A stretch of DNA of 5,056 bases from Acidobacteriaceae bacterium (GTDB lineage Bacteria; Acidobacteriota; Terriglobia; Terriglobales; Acidobacteriaceae): contig PLBD01000311.1 of assembly GCA_003135315.1 (NCBI GenBank), positions 1 through 5,056 of the forward strand. Reading direction: 5' to 3'. Below the pieces are notes generated by a model that did no database searches, was not told where the DNA came from, and saw nothing but the letters and a program-made list of their open reading frames with translations. A program made the translations under genes and the position numbers. Of the stretch, positions 1 to 5,056 are shown piece by piece; within the stretch, counting starts at the first letter, position 1; every line of letters starts with the position of its first letter.

Positions 1-151
1 CGAATTGGTACACCATGCGCGAACTGAAGCCCATCCGAGCGTACAGGAACGTAACCTGTTCGCAACACAGAATGTAGGCCTGGTCGTGCGACTTTTGTGG
101 CAGAGCGACTTAACCGAGCCGGACGGAAAAATTACCGCCTTACTTCGCCGC
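1..151. other. Left-edge segment without a confident gene
   Basis: Two short reading frames run into the left edge and neither can be assigned. On the plus strand a frame open from base 3 ends at a TAG at 75-77 and could be the last 24 codons of a gene entering from the left (it contains MRELKPIRAYRNV). On the minus strand a frame opens after a TAA near 115 and stays open to base 1 (it contains CEQVTFLYARMGF). It has G/C-rich third codon positions but its only in-frame ATGs are close to the edge. At most one of these is real. No RNA gene or repeat is visible here. Confidence 0.3.
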
Positions 152-913
152 TTAGGCCATGGCCAGACGCTTGGCGATGATGGTATAGGCGGATGCGTTG
201 AAGGCCAGACCGATATGCGTACCCGGCACTTCGAAGTCGTTCTTGCAATCGCCGGTCATACAATATCGCCAATCGACCACCCCGTCGTTACGGGTGTAGA
301 TGGCCGTCTCCAGCACCGTGCTGGGCAGCTTACGGCGGAGTGAGGCAAGGAAATCGCAGGTGCAGCGTCCTGTGTAGCACGTGGGGAGAACGCCGGGCCC
401 GTGTTGCCGCAAGATCTGCTTGCGCACGGATTCGGCTGCATTCAGGACGGCGCGATGAACGACCGTGCCGCGAAACGGTGACGCCAGGGTAGTGACCGAG
501 GCGACGTCATGTGGTCGCTGGCCCGCGACAGAACGCGCGATAATGCCGCCGAGACTATGACCGATCAGGTGGATCTTCTTCCCTGTGTCTCGAAGCGCTT
601 TTTCAATGTTGTCTCTCAGGCGCTGCTGGATCAGCAGATTGGGACACTGTGCATTCAGCCCGATTCCCGAAAAATACGGCCGATAGCCAATACGGCCAAG
701 CCATGAATGGAGATAGGAGAGATAAGCGTCCGTTCCCAGAAAGCCCGGCACTAGAACAACCGCGGTGCCGTTGCCGCGGGGAATGCCCAACCCGTAATAA
801 ACCGGAGAAGCATGCAGCAGCAGAACATCGGCGGCAAACAGAGCTTCTTTCCAGATGGTGATGTCGGCGGGGGCGTCCTGATGCTGATAAGTTCCGGCGG
901 GCGGCGAGGCCAT
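152..913 (-). CDS. Alpha/beta-hydrolase fold lipase/esterase-like protein
   Basis: Probable serine hydrolase acting on ester bonds of a lipid-like substrate. Residues are counted from the upstream TTG at 964. A strand-loop VVLVPGFLGTD (69-79) supplies the oxyanion region. The lipase box is GHSLGG (135-140) with nucleophile Ser137. The acid is probably Asp227 in YTRNDGVVDW, with Asp231 as an alternative, and the base is His250 in PGTHIGLAFN, giving a complete triad in the correct order. Five cysteines cluster in two patches, CYTGRCTC (196-203) and CMTGDC (235-240), bracketing the acid residue. No convincing signal peptide is seen, so a cytoplasmic location is likely. I prefer the ATG at 911-913 because a purine-rich AGGGAG lies upstream, although its 14-base spacing is long. 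The alternative TTG at 962-964 adds 17 polar residues and has no ribosome site. A promoter lies at 1022-1050. The true substrate (triglyceride, phospholipid, PHA oligomer) cannot be read from the sequence. Confidence 0.85.
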   Translation of the reverse strand: MASPPAGTYQHQDAPADITIWKEALFAADVLLLHASPVYYGLGIPRGNGTAVVLVPGFLGTDAYLSYLHSWLGRIGYRPYFSGIGLNAQCPNLLIQQRLRDNIEKALRDTGKKIHLIGHSLGGIIARSVAGQRPHDVASVTTLASPFRGTVVHRAVLNAAESVRKQILRQHGPGVLPTCYTGRCTCDFLASLRRKLPSTVLETAIYTRNDGVVDWRYCMTGDCKNDFEVPGTHIGLAFNASAYTIIAKRLAMA

Positions 914-1021
914 AGACGAGCTGTGCTCTCCCTGTCTCGTTCGGTTGGAACTGCCCGTCCGCAAGTTCGCCGAAAAATTCGGCAGAGAGCAAAGTTGGTC
1001 CGGATCAGCTTCCGGGTGATT

Positions 1022-1050
1022 AGTGTAGAGAAGCGGCGGTGGATTGCCAA
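1022..1050 (-). promoter_or_regulatory. Sigma70-like promoter for the hydrolase gene
   Basis: Read on the minus strand, TTGGCA (complement of 1045-1050, 5/6 to the -35 consensus) is followed after exactly 17 bases by TACACT (complement of 1022-1027, 4/6 to the -10 consensus). Transcription would start near 1015, giving a leader of about 50 bases to the TTG start or about 100 to the ATG start. It suggests the hydrolase is transcribed independently of the phasin-like gene, in agreement with the hairpins at 1152-1233. Confidence 0.45.
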
Positions 1051-1151
1051 TAGAAAATTAACGGAGCCGTAGCCTTCGGGGACGCGGGCCATTTTGCGGG
1101 CGATTGGCGGCCGAGCCATTGGCAGGCAGGTGGGATGGTTGGACGTCCAGC

Positions 1152-1191
1152 AGAAAGGAAATGACGTGCCGCCCTTCCCGACGGCACGTCA
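1152..1191 (-). terminator. Rho-independent-like terminator of the phasin-like gene
   Basis: A perfect 10-bp stem, TGACGTGCCG (1162-1171) with CGGCACGTCA (1182-1191), encloses a 10-base loop. On the minus strand it is followed directly by the T-rich run TTTCCTTTCT (1160 down to 1151). It lies about 65 bases beyond the stop codon of the phasin-like gene. The interrupted T-tract makes it a moderate rather than a strong intrinsic terminator. Confidence 0.65.
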
Positions 1192-1195
1192 ATTA

Positions 1196-1233
1196 GGTGT
1201 TCGCGCCTCCCGGTTCGGAGTGAACGCGACACC
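1196..1233 (-). terminator. Second hairpin in the 3' flank of the phasin-like gene
   Basis: GGTGT-T-CGCG (1196-1205) pairs with CGCGACACC (1225-1233) with a single bulged T. Inside it CTCC (1207-1210) pairs with GGAG (1217-1220) around CGGTTC, giving a two-part stem. It lies between the stop codon at 1255-1257 and the T-tailed hairpin at 1162-1191. It has no T-tract of its own, so it may protect the 3' end of the message or assist termination rather than terminate alone. Confidence 0.45.
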
Positions 1234-1254
1234 TGACAGCGCATGCTGGCTTAC

Positions 1255-2178
1255 TTATGCAGTCGCGTGCGCCGGCATCTTGATGGTCCGCGTCGGACGC
1301 TTCCGATGATGCGGTGCAGGTTTGCTCGCTTGCTTGGTTTCGGGACGATGCATCACGGTATCAATCAGGGCCTTTTCCGCCGAGACGAAGTTCTTGACGC
1401 CTTCCCTTGTCAGATCAGGTATCGGAATGAAGGGGAGCGGCGTGACCAGATTCACGGCCCGCCCGGCCGCCCGCATGCCGATGTTCACCTGCTTGCCGGC
1501 CACGTCAATCAGCTTCTTCTGTGCATCAATGAAGGCTTCGGTGGCTTCTTTGGCGAGCTCAGTGAGTTCCGTTTTCTTCATCTTCTTCACGGGTTCCTTG
1601 CCGCTGGTTGCCTTTGTCGTTTCTTCGGCGATCACGTCAAGGAACTTCTTCTGCGTGTGAACGAAAGTCTCCATCGCGTCGCGTGCCATCTCGACCAGGC
1701 TTTCTCCTTCGAAGGCCTTGCCGTCCTTGACTGCCTTCAGCCAGGCATGGGTCTGCTTATTGGCCATCCTGAGGATGTCCTGCTGCATCTCGATGAAGCC
1801 TTCGAAGCCGCGCTCGGCAAGTTCCGTGACGGCGACGGCAGGCGTGTAACCAGCGACGCGTTCCTTCACGCCGGTGATTACGATTTCGTGCTCCTTCTGC
1901 GCCAGACTCAGGAGCAATTTCTCGCCCTCGATGAAGTTCGAAATGGCTTCGCCGGCCAATTCGCTGGCAATCGAAACTGGACAAAATTCAGGATCGGCGA
2001 GGCGGCCGCGGACCATTTTCACGGCATTAGCGTTCTGGTTCACTGCCAGATCGACCAGGATCCGCTGGGTGGCAAAGAAATTTTCCACTCCCTGCTGCAC
2101 CCATCCGGACAGCAGCGAGATAAAGGATGAATCCCCGATGTGGACTGTGGAGGACTCGGGCTTACCATTCCTAGGCAT
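1255..2178 (-). CDS. Phasin-like granule-associated protein with six tandem helical repeats
   Basis: A 307-residue, largely helical protein without a signal peptide or membrane segment. Six degenerate repeats share the core [N/G/T/A]-F-[F/I/V]-x-x-[Q/E]-x-x-[L/I/F]-[L/V/I]. The aromatic anchor is at Phe34, 82, 128, 172, 216 and 264, so the repeat unit is 44-48 residues. Several repeats begin with ELA or EMA and end KQ. This amphipathic helix pattern resembles phasins, the coat proteins of polyhydroxyalkanoate granules, which normally carry a single such domain. The tail (about 280-307) is rich in Pro, Lys, Arg and His. The ATG at 2176-2178 is chosen over an upstream TTG (2209-2211) because GGAGG sits five bases before it and the longer form would start inside the operator region. 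It is divergent from phaR across 110 bp holding a promoter and a candidate PhaR operator. The assignment rests on pattern and context: solid for the repeats, moderate for granule binding. Confidence 0.75.
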   Translation of the reverse strand: MPRNGKPESSTVHIGDSSFISLLSGWVQQGVENFFATQRILVDLAVNQNANAVKMVRGRLADPEFCPVSIASELAGEAISNFIEGEKLLLSLAQKEHEIVITGVKERVAGYTPAVAVTELAERGFEGFIEMQQDILRMANKQTHAWLKAVKDGKAFEGESLVEMARDAMETFVHTQKKFLDVIAEETTKATSGKEPVKKMKKTELTELAKEATEAFIDAQKKLIDVAGKQVNIGMRAAGRAVNLVTPLPFIPIPDLTREGVKNFVSAEKALIDTVMHRPETKQASKPAPHHRKRPTRTIKMPAHATA

Positions 2179-2183
2179 TATAA

Positions 2184-2188
2184 CCTCC
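2184..2188 (-). promoter_or_regulatory. Ribosome binding site of the phasin-like gene
   Basis: GGAGG on the minus strand, with a five-base spacer (TTATA) before the ATG at 2178. It is the only strong Shine-Dalgarno sequence near the 5' end, and it decides the start in favour of this ATG over the TTG 33 bases further upstream. Confidence 0.8.
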
Positions 2189-2192
2189 GATT

Positions 2193-2207
2193 TGCTGCAA
2201 TGCAGCA
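2193..2207. promoter_or_regulatory. Candidate PhaR operator, perfect palindrome
   Basis: TGCTGCA-A-TGCAGCA is a perfect inverted repeat with 7-base arms around one central base. It includes CTGC-AAT-GCAG, fitting the CTGC-N3/4-GCAG recognition sequence reported for PhaR in alphaproteobacteria such as Paracoccus and Rhodobacter. It lies between the divergent phasin-like gene and phaR. Relative to the phasin-like promoter it falls at about +1 to +16, where a bound repressor would block initiation. On the phaR side it covers the place where a -35 element would sit for a -10 TATTAT at 2223-2228. The palindrome is seen directly; binding by PhaR is inferred. Confidence 0.7.
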
Positions 2208-2215
2208 TCAACTAG

Positions 2216-2244
2216 AATGTAGTATTATCAACAGGTATTGTCAA
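2216..2244 (-). promoter_or_regulatory. Sigma70-like promoter for the phasin-like gene
   Basis: On the minus strand a perfect -35 TTGACA (complement of 2239-2244) is separated by exactly 17 bases from TACATT (complement of 2216-2221, 4/6 to the -10 consensus). The start of transcription would be near 2209, immediately before the palindrome at 2193-2207, leaving a leader of about 30 bases. The consensus -35 and ideal spacing suggest a strong promoter kept in check by a repressor, as expected for an abundant coat protein. Confidence 0.65.
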
Positions 2245-2274
2245 GGACTCTGCGAGGTACTTTTGCACCGCAAC

Positions 2275-2280
2275 AGGAGA
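2275..2280 (+). promoter_or_regulatory. Ribosome binding site that sets the phaR start
   Basis: AGGAGA with an eight-base spacer before the GTG at 2289-2291. The alternative TTG at 2238 lies inside the -35 element of the divergent promoter and has no such site, so the GTG is the better start. Confidence 0.75.
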
Positions 2281-2288
2281 ATCAACCG

Positions 2289-2813
2289 GTGGACTCGGAC
2301 AAGGTCGTGATCAAGAAGTACGCAAACCGCAGACTATACGACACTTCCCACAGCCGCTACATCAATCTCGAGGACATTGCGGCTTTGGTCCGAAATGGGA
2401 AAGAGGTACAGGTTGTGGATGCGGGCACAGGCGACGACATCACCCGCGTCACCCTGACCCAGATCATCGTGGAGGACGCCAAGGGCCAGCCCTCCGGTCT
2501 GCCACTGGAACTGCTGCGGCAACTGATCGTGACCACCGATCACGTTGGCCAGGAATTCATCATGTGGTATCTGAAGTCGGCGTTCGACAGCTATCAGAAA
2601 GTGCAGAGCTCGTTGCAGGACCGGTTCAGCCAGATGCAGTCTGCGGCGCTGTCGCCCTTGCAAATCGTGAAGAACTTCCTGCAAACCTCAGACCCGCAGA
2701 AGAGCAGCGAAGGCAATCAGGAAGTGGATGAAATGCGGAAGCGCATTGCGGAACTCGAGGCGGAGCTGCAAAAGCCGAAGGCACCCAGGAAGAAGCGGGT
2801 CCGGAAGAAGTGA
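2289..2813 (+). CDS. phaR: Polyhydroxyalkanoate synthesis/accumulation regulator PhaR
   Basis: A 174-residue DNA-binding regulator. In proteobacteria, members repress phasin genes and their own gene, and are released when they bind growing PHA granules. The N-terminal domain (about 5-62) carries the hallmark VIKKYANRRLYDTSHSRYIN (7-26) and continues through LEDIAALVRNGKEV to DDITRVTLTQII, typical of the PHB/PHA accumulation regulator DNA-binding domain. The accumulation-regulator domain follows at about 68-110 (GLPLELLRQLIV, WYLKSAFDSYQ). The C-terminus has a short coiled coil (about 146-161, EMRKRIAELEAELQ) and a basic tail rich in Lys and Arg. The GTG start is chosen from the AGGAGA site; a TTG at 2238 would add 17 non-conserved residues. 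A palindrome matching the PhaR operator lies about 80 bases upstream, between this gene and the divergent phasin-like gene, implying autoregulation. Whether the regulated store in this organism is PHA is inferred, since no synthase gene is present here. Confidence 0.93.
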   Translation: MDSDKVVIKKYANRRLYDTSHSRYINLEDIAALVRNGKEVQVVDAGTGDDITRVTLTQIIVEDAKGQPSGLPLELLRQLIVTTDHVGQEFIMWYLKSAFDSYQKVQSSLQDRFSQMQSAALSPLQIVKNFLQTSDPQKSSEGNQEVDEMRKRIAELEAELQKPKAPRKKRVRKK

Positions 2814-2837
2814 CGAATTCGAGGCGCGCTGGTTGTG

Positions 2838-2870
2838 AGGCGACACACAATTTCTTGTGTCGCCTTACCT
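2838..2870 (+). terminator. Hairpin terminator downstream of phaR
   Basis: A perfect 10-bp stem, AGGCGACACA (2838-2847) with TGTGTCGCCT (2856-2865), and an 8-base loop lie 25 bases after the phaR stop. The following TACCT is only weakly T-rich, so termination may be partial. It separates phaR from the patatin gene. Confidence 0.6.
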
Positions 2871-2898
2871 TGACAATCGCCGACCTCAGGTACAGGAT
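2870..2898 (+). promoter_or_regulatory. Possible promoter for the patatin-like gene
   Basis: A perfect -35 TTGACA (2870-2875) directly follows the phaR terminator stem. At 17-base spacing the -10 candidate is only CAGGAT (2893-2898, 3/6 to consensus). If used, it would give a leader of roughly 160 bases before the patatin start, in a stretch (2899-3062) where I see only a small palindrome, CTGGATCCAG at 3001-3010. The weak -10 keeps this tentative. Confidence 0.3.
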
Positions 2899-3062
2899 TC
2901 GCTTAGAGTCCAGCGGATTGACTGGCGATGGCGGATTCATCCACGCTGAAGCCGCACGCACACCGATGGGCCTTGGCGAGTTATTGTCGATCAGGTTTCG
3001 CTGGATCCAGTGTCATAAGGGATAGCGCTTTCTGATCTCTAACGGCGGCCACAAGGGGAACG

Positions 3063-4325
3063 ATGGCAAAAGTGCTCGGTTTGGCCATGACAGGCGGCGG
3101 AGCTCGCGGGGCTTACCAGGCAGGCGTTCTTAAACGCATCGGGGAGATCAAGCGGCTCCAGACTTTCGGCAATCCTTTTCCCATCATCGGCGGCGCTTCC
3201 GCCGGAGCGATCAATGGTTCGGCGCTGGCAGCCGGCAGCGATGACTTCGCCCTGGTGACAACGGTCCTTGCCGAGCTTTGGGCAAATCTCAAGCCTTCCG
3301 ACGTGTTTCGCTGCGATGTCATGTCCCAGGCCCACAACTCCCTTATCTGGATATTGGACCTATCGTTTGGAGGAGCCCTCGGCGGAGGCAACGCGCGATC
3401 GTTATTGGATGCGACTCCGCTGCGCCACTTCCTCAAGTCCCGCCTGGACTGCAGCCGGATCCAGGACAACATCAAGCGAGGCAACCTTTACGCGCTCGCC
3501 ATCTCGGCGACCAACTACAGCTCGGGGAAAAGCTACCTCTTCATTCAGGGAGCTAAGGGCCATCCGATGTGGAACCGGAGCCGGCGGGTCACGCTGGCGA
3601 CGAAGATCACGGTGGAGCACATCTGCGCGTCGGCCGCCATCCCGATGGTGTTTCAACCGGTACGGCTGGAAACTGCACGGGGGACTGCATTCTTTGGCGA
3701 CGGCTGTTTGCGGCTCCAGCAACCGCTCAGCCCCATCATTCGTTTGGGCGCGGAAAAGATTCTCGCCATCGGGGTGCGTTGCGAAAATCTGGAACATCAG
3801 GAAGAAGCGGCAGACCAGAAGGACCCCTCGGTGGCGCAGGTGATGGGAGTTCTATTTAACGTGATGTTTCTCGATCACCTGGCCACCGACATCGAGCACC
3901 TGGAGCGGCTGAACGACTTGCTCAGCATCGGCCAGATCAGCCAGCCTGGCGTTGAAGGGTGCGAGAAGATGCGGCCCTTGACCGTGCTCCAGATCTCTCC
4001 GTCAATGAACTTGACCGAGGTGGCGGCGCAGCACCAGAAGGACATGCCCTATCTCATCCAGTATTTCGTCAGCAGCCTGGGAAGGGATGCGGCATCGTGT
4101 TCGGACTTGATGAGCTATCTGCTGTTCACGCCCAAGTACACGCGCGAGCTGATCTACCTTGGTTACCACGACGCCGACAGGCGCATCGACGAGATCGAAG
4201 ACTACCTTTTTGCCTCCGATGATGGAGACGGCAAGGGTGTTGTCGCAACGCCCCGGAACGGCAAATCGCACGACGCGGAGCCGGCGCCACGAAGAAGTAC
4301 TTCTTCGGCACGTCCGCGCGGGTGA
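3063..4325 (+). CDS. Patatin-like phospholipase family protein
   Basis: A 420-residue serine lipid acyl hydrolase using a Ser-Asp dyad, predicted to release fatty acids from phospholipids or other acyl lipids. Near the N-terminus is the glycine-rich oxyanion loop TGGGARGAYQAG (10-21). The nucleophile elbow is GASAG (44-48, Ser46). The conserved ASAAIP segment (189-194) is followed by the catalytic Asp213 in GDGC, where the usual third residue is Gly or Ala and here is Cys215. PLSPIIRLGAEKILAIGV (221-238) closes the domain as in other bacterial members. Residues from about 250 to 385 form a helical C-terminal region, and the last 30 are polar and basic, probably disordered. No signal peptide or membrane helix is seen. 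The ATG is preceded by AAGGGG (3053-3058). Its position beside phaR suggests, without proving, a role in storage lipid or membrane lipid turnover. Confidence 0.92.
   Translation: MAKVLGLAMTGGGARGAYQAGVLKRIGEIKRLQTFGNPFPIIGGASAGAINGSALAAGSDDFALVTTVLAELWANLKPSDVFRCDVMSQAHNSLIWILDLSFGGALGGGNARSLLDATPLRHFLKSRLDCSRIQDNIKRGNLYALAISATNYSSGKSYLFIQGAKGHPMWNRSRRVTLATKITVEHICASAAIPMVFQPVRLETARGTAFFGDGCLRLQQPLSPIIRLGAEKILAIGVRCENLEHQEEAADQKDPSVAQVMGVLFNVMFLDHLATDIEHLERLNDLLSIGQISQPGVEGCEKMRPLTVLQISPSMNLTEVAAQHQKDMPYLIQYFVSSLGRDAASCSDLMSYLLFTPKYTRELIYLGYHDADRRIDEIEDYLFASDDGDGKGVVATPRNGKSHDAEPAPRRSTSSARPRG
4290..4307. repeat. 18-base perfect palindrome in the 3' end of the patatin gene
   Basis: CGAAGAAGTACTTCTTCG reads the same on both strands. 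It encodes RRSTSS in the polar C-terminal tail of the patatin-like protein, 18 bases before the TGA codon. In RNA it could fold as a 7-bp stem with a tetraloop. It may be chance in a low-constraint tail, or a protein-binding or 3'-end structure. Confidence 0.6.
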
Positions 4326-4670
4326 TCGGGAGGAGCAGGTCTTCAGGGCGCGCAGATAGGCCGGATTCTTAGCTGGCTTTAAGCGCTGCGGCATGTCTGC
4401 CGAATTTGCCTCAGCGGCTGAAACCGATCAGCAACAGCCGGCATCTTTGATTGCAGATCGCACGGCTGAACATGCTGCGGAAAAAGTTGGAACAAGGGAT
4501 CCCTCGCGGCCTGAAGGCCGCTCGGGATGACAAGAATAAGCGGCTTATCGGCACGACTGAAGTCGTGCCCTGACACAAAGCACTCTAAAGGCGGGTTTTT
4601 CCGCTGCCTGTGAAGGCGTGCTCCACCCACTCCGTCCAGCAATCTCGGAAAGGCCATTGCCAGGTGTTCC
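4326..4670. other. Gene-free interval between the patatin gene and the 3' gene
   Basis: 345 bases without a credible gene. Near its left end a small hairpin, CGGCA-TGTC-TGCCG (4389-4402), is followed by AATTT and could be a weak terminator for the patatin gene. The rest is dominated by the palindromic element described separately at 4475-4604. Minus-strand open frames across it give peptides such as ECFVSGHDFSRAD and AFRVLCVRARLQSCR, which I recognise as translations of acidobacterial intergenic repeats rather than proteins. I see no clear promoter for the downstream gene. Confidence 0.6.
4475..4604. repeat. Composite palindromic intergenic element
   Basis: Outer arms GCGGAAAAA (4477-4485) and TTTTTCCGC (4596-4604) are perfect inverted repeats 110 bases apart. 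Between them lie three more palindromes in a row. The first is ATCCC-TC-GCGGCC / GGCCGC-TC-GGGAT (4499-4528, TGAA loop). The second is ATAAGC-G-GCTTAT (4536-4548). The third is GGCACGACT-GA-AGTCGTGCC (4550-4569). The G/C hairpin with a central TGAA or CTGAAG and the TTTTTCCGC block match my recollection of short interspersed repeats in acidobacterial genomes. It has no coding capacity. Several 20-40 base hairpins, or one long cruciform, could form. Confidence 0.65.
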
Positions 4671-5056
4671 ATGGTGCAGACCGCCAACGTCGTGCAGTTG
4701 AAGCCGCGAACGCTTCAGGCATTCGAGAGTTACATCATCCAGGCTGAAGCGAGTATGGAGCCATCGCTGCACGGCAGCGGCGCCTTCCTATGGTCCGATG
4801 GCAACTCCGAACGAGCGCAGCACGTTCGGCAGGGACAGATCGTCGCCCAACTGTGGACAGGGGATGCGCCGGTCAAAGTTCCGAATGGCCTGATTCACGA
4901 CTGGATCGGGGCGGTGTACGTTCCGGGCGCCACTACGGAACAGGCGCTGGCACTGGTGCAGGATTACGATAATCACAAGAACATCTACCAGCCCGAGGTG
5001 ATCGACTCAAGGCTGGTGAGCCGTGACGGCAACGACTTCAAGATCTTCATGCGCCT
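4671..5056 (+). CDS. Conserved hypothetical protein, 5' part only (runs off the window)
   Basis: The first 128 residues of a gene cut by the right edge. The segment VPNGLIHDWIGAVYVPGA (70-87) and then VQDYDNHKNIYQPEVIDS (96-113) resemble a family of acidobacterial hypothetical proteins I associate with a polyketide-cyclase/START-like (SRPBCC) fold, but no function is established. The frame is open back to a TGA at 4611-4613, and the first ATG is at 4671, with only AGG at 4662-4664 as a weak ribosome site. The N-terminus (MVQTANVVQLKPRTLQAF) has no signal peptide, whereas I recall relatives with one just before the LKPRTLQA-like segment. This start is therefore uncertain, and the true N-terminus may have been altered by the adjacent repeat element. 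Confidence 0.75.
   Translation, partial: MVQTANVVQLKPRTLQAFESYIIQAEASMEPSLHGSGAFLWSDGNSERAQHVRQGQIVAQLWTGDAPVKVPNGLIHDWIGAVYVPGATTEQALALVQDYDNHKNIYQPEVIDSRLVSRDGNDFKIFMR

Noticed and set aside
751..1119. 122-codon minus-strand frame over the 5' part of the hydrolase gene
   Set aside because: It overlaps the hydrolase in another frame and spans that gene's likely promoter. The product is low-complexity Arg/Pro-rich with no motif.
1243..2130. Long plus-strand open frame (295 codons) opposite the phasin-like gene
   Set aside because: It is the antisense shadow. The minus-strand frame has an ideal GGAGG site, a promoter and an internal repeat pattern, while the plus-strand product has no family resemblance.
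3001..3010. CTGGATCCAG palindrome upstream of the patatin gene as an operator
   Set aside because: Ten bases with no supporting promoter alignment or second copy; plausible as chance.
2810..3025. 71-codon plus-strand frame starting with a GTG overlapping the phaR stop
   Set aside because: It runs straight through the 10-bp terminator hairpin at 2838-2865, has no recognisable motif, and its overlap start has no dedicated ribosome site.
3268..3859. Alternative plus-strand frames and a minus-strand frame inside the patatin gene
   Set aside because: They are shadows rich in Arg, Ser and Pro, as expected from out-of-frame reading of G+C-rich coding DNA. The patatin frame carries all family motifs.
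4477..4604. CRISPR array or tRNA in the hairpin-rich interval
   Set aside because: The palindromes differ in sequence and spacing, there are no regular direct repeats, and no cloverleaf with an anticodon arm can be drawn.
4379..4772. Minus-strand frames giving peptides like ECFVSGHDFSRAD and AFRVLCVRARLQSCR
   Set aside because: They are translations of the palindromic intergenic element; similar peptides are, as I recall, spurious hypothetical entries in acidobacterial annotations.

Overview
The window looks like a chromosomal segment of an Acidobacteriota (Terriglobia / Koribacter-like) bacterium. Evidence: moderately high G+C coding DNA, a 3' partial gene resembling a hypothetical family I associate with Acidobacteria, and an intergenic stretch (about 4440-4630) packed with short palindromes of a type I recall as scattered through acidobacterial genomes. 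This assignment rests on recognition, not on a search.

Layout, left to right. 1-151 holds no confident gene, only fragments open to the left edge. 152-913 (minus) encodes an alpha/beta-hydrolase of the lipase/esterase type, with its own sigma70-like promoter at 1022-1050. 1152-1233 holds two tandem hairpins that end the next minus-strand gene. 1255-2178 (minus) encodes a 307-residue helical protein built from six degenerate phasin-like repeats. 2179-2288 is a compact divergent control region. 2289-2813 (plus) encodes PhaR, the polyhydroxyalkanoate (PHA) accumulation regulator. A hairpin terminator follows it, then 3063-4325 (plus) encodes a patatin-like phospholipase. 4326-4670 is non-coding and repeat-rich. 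4671 to the end (plus) is the 5' part of a conserved hypothetical gene.

The centre of interest is the phaR / phasin-like pair. Between the divergent genes lies a perfect palindrome with 7-base arms and one central base (2193-2207). It contains CTGC-AAT-GCAG, which agrees with the CTGC-N3/4-GCAG operator described for PhaR in alphaproteobacteria. It sits at the predicted transcription start of a good promoter (TTGACA, 17 bp, TACATT) driving the phasin-like gene. This fits the classical circuit: PhaR represses the granule-coat gene, and probably itself, until it is titrated onto nascent PHA granules. The coat protein here would be an unusual six-repeat version, and two lipolytic enzymes flank the pair. 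No PHA synthase is in the window, so the nature of the stored material is inferred.
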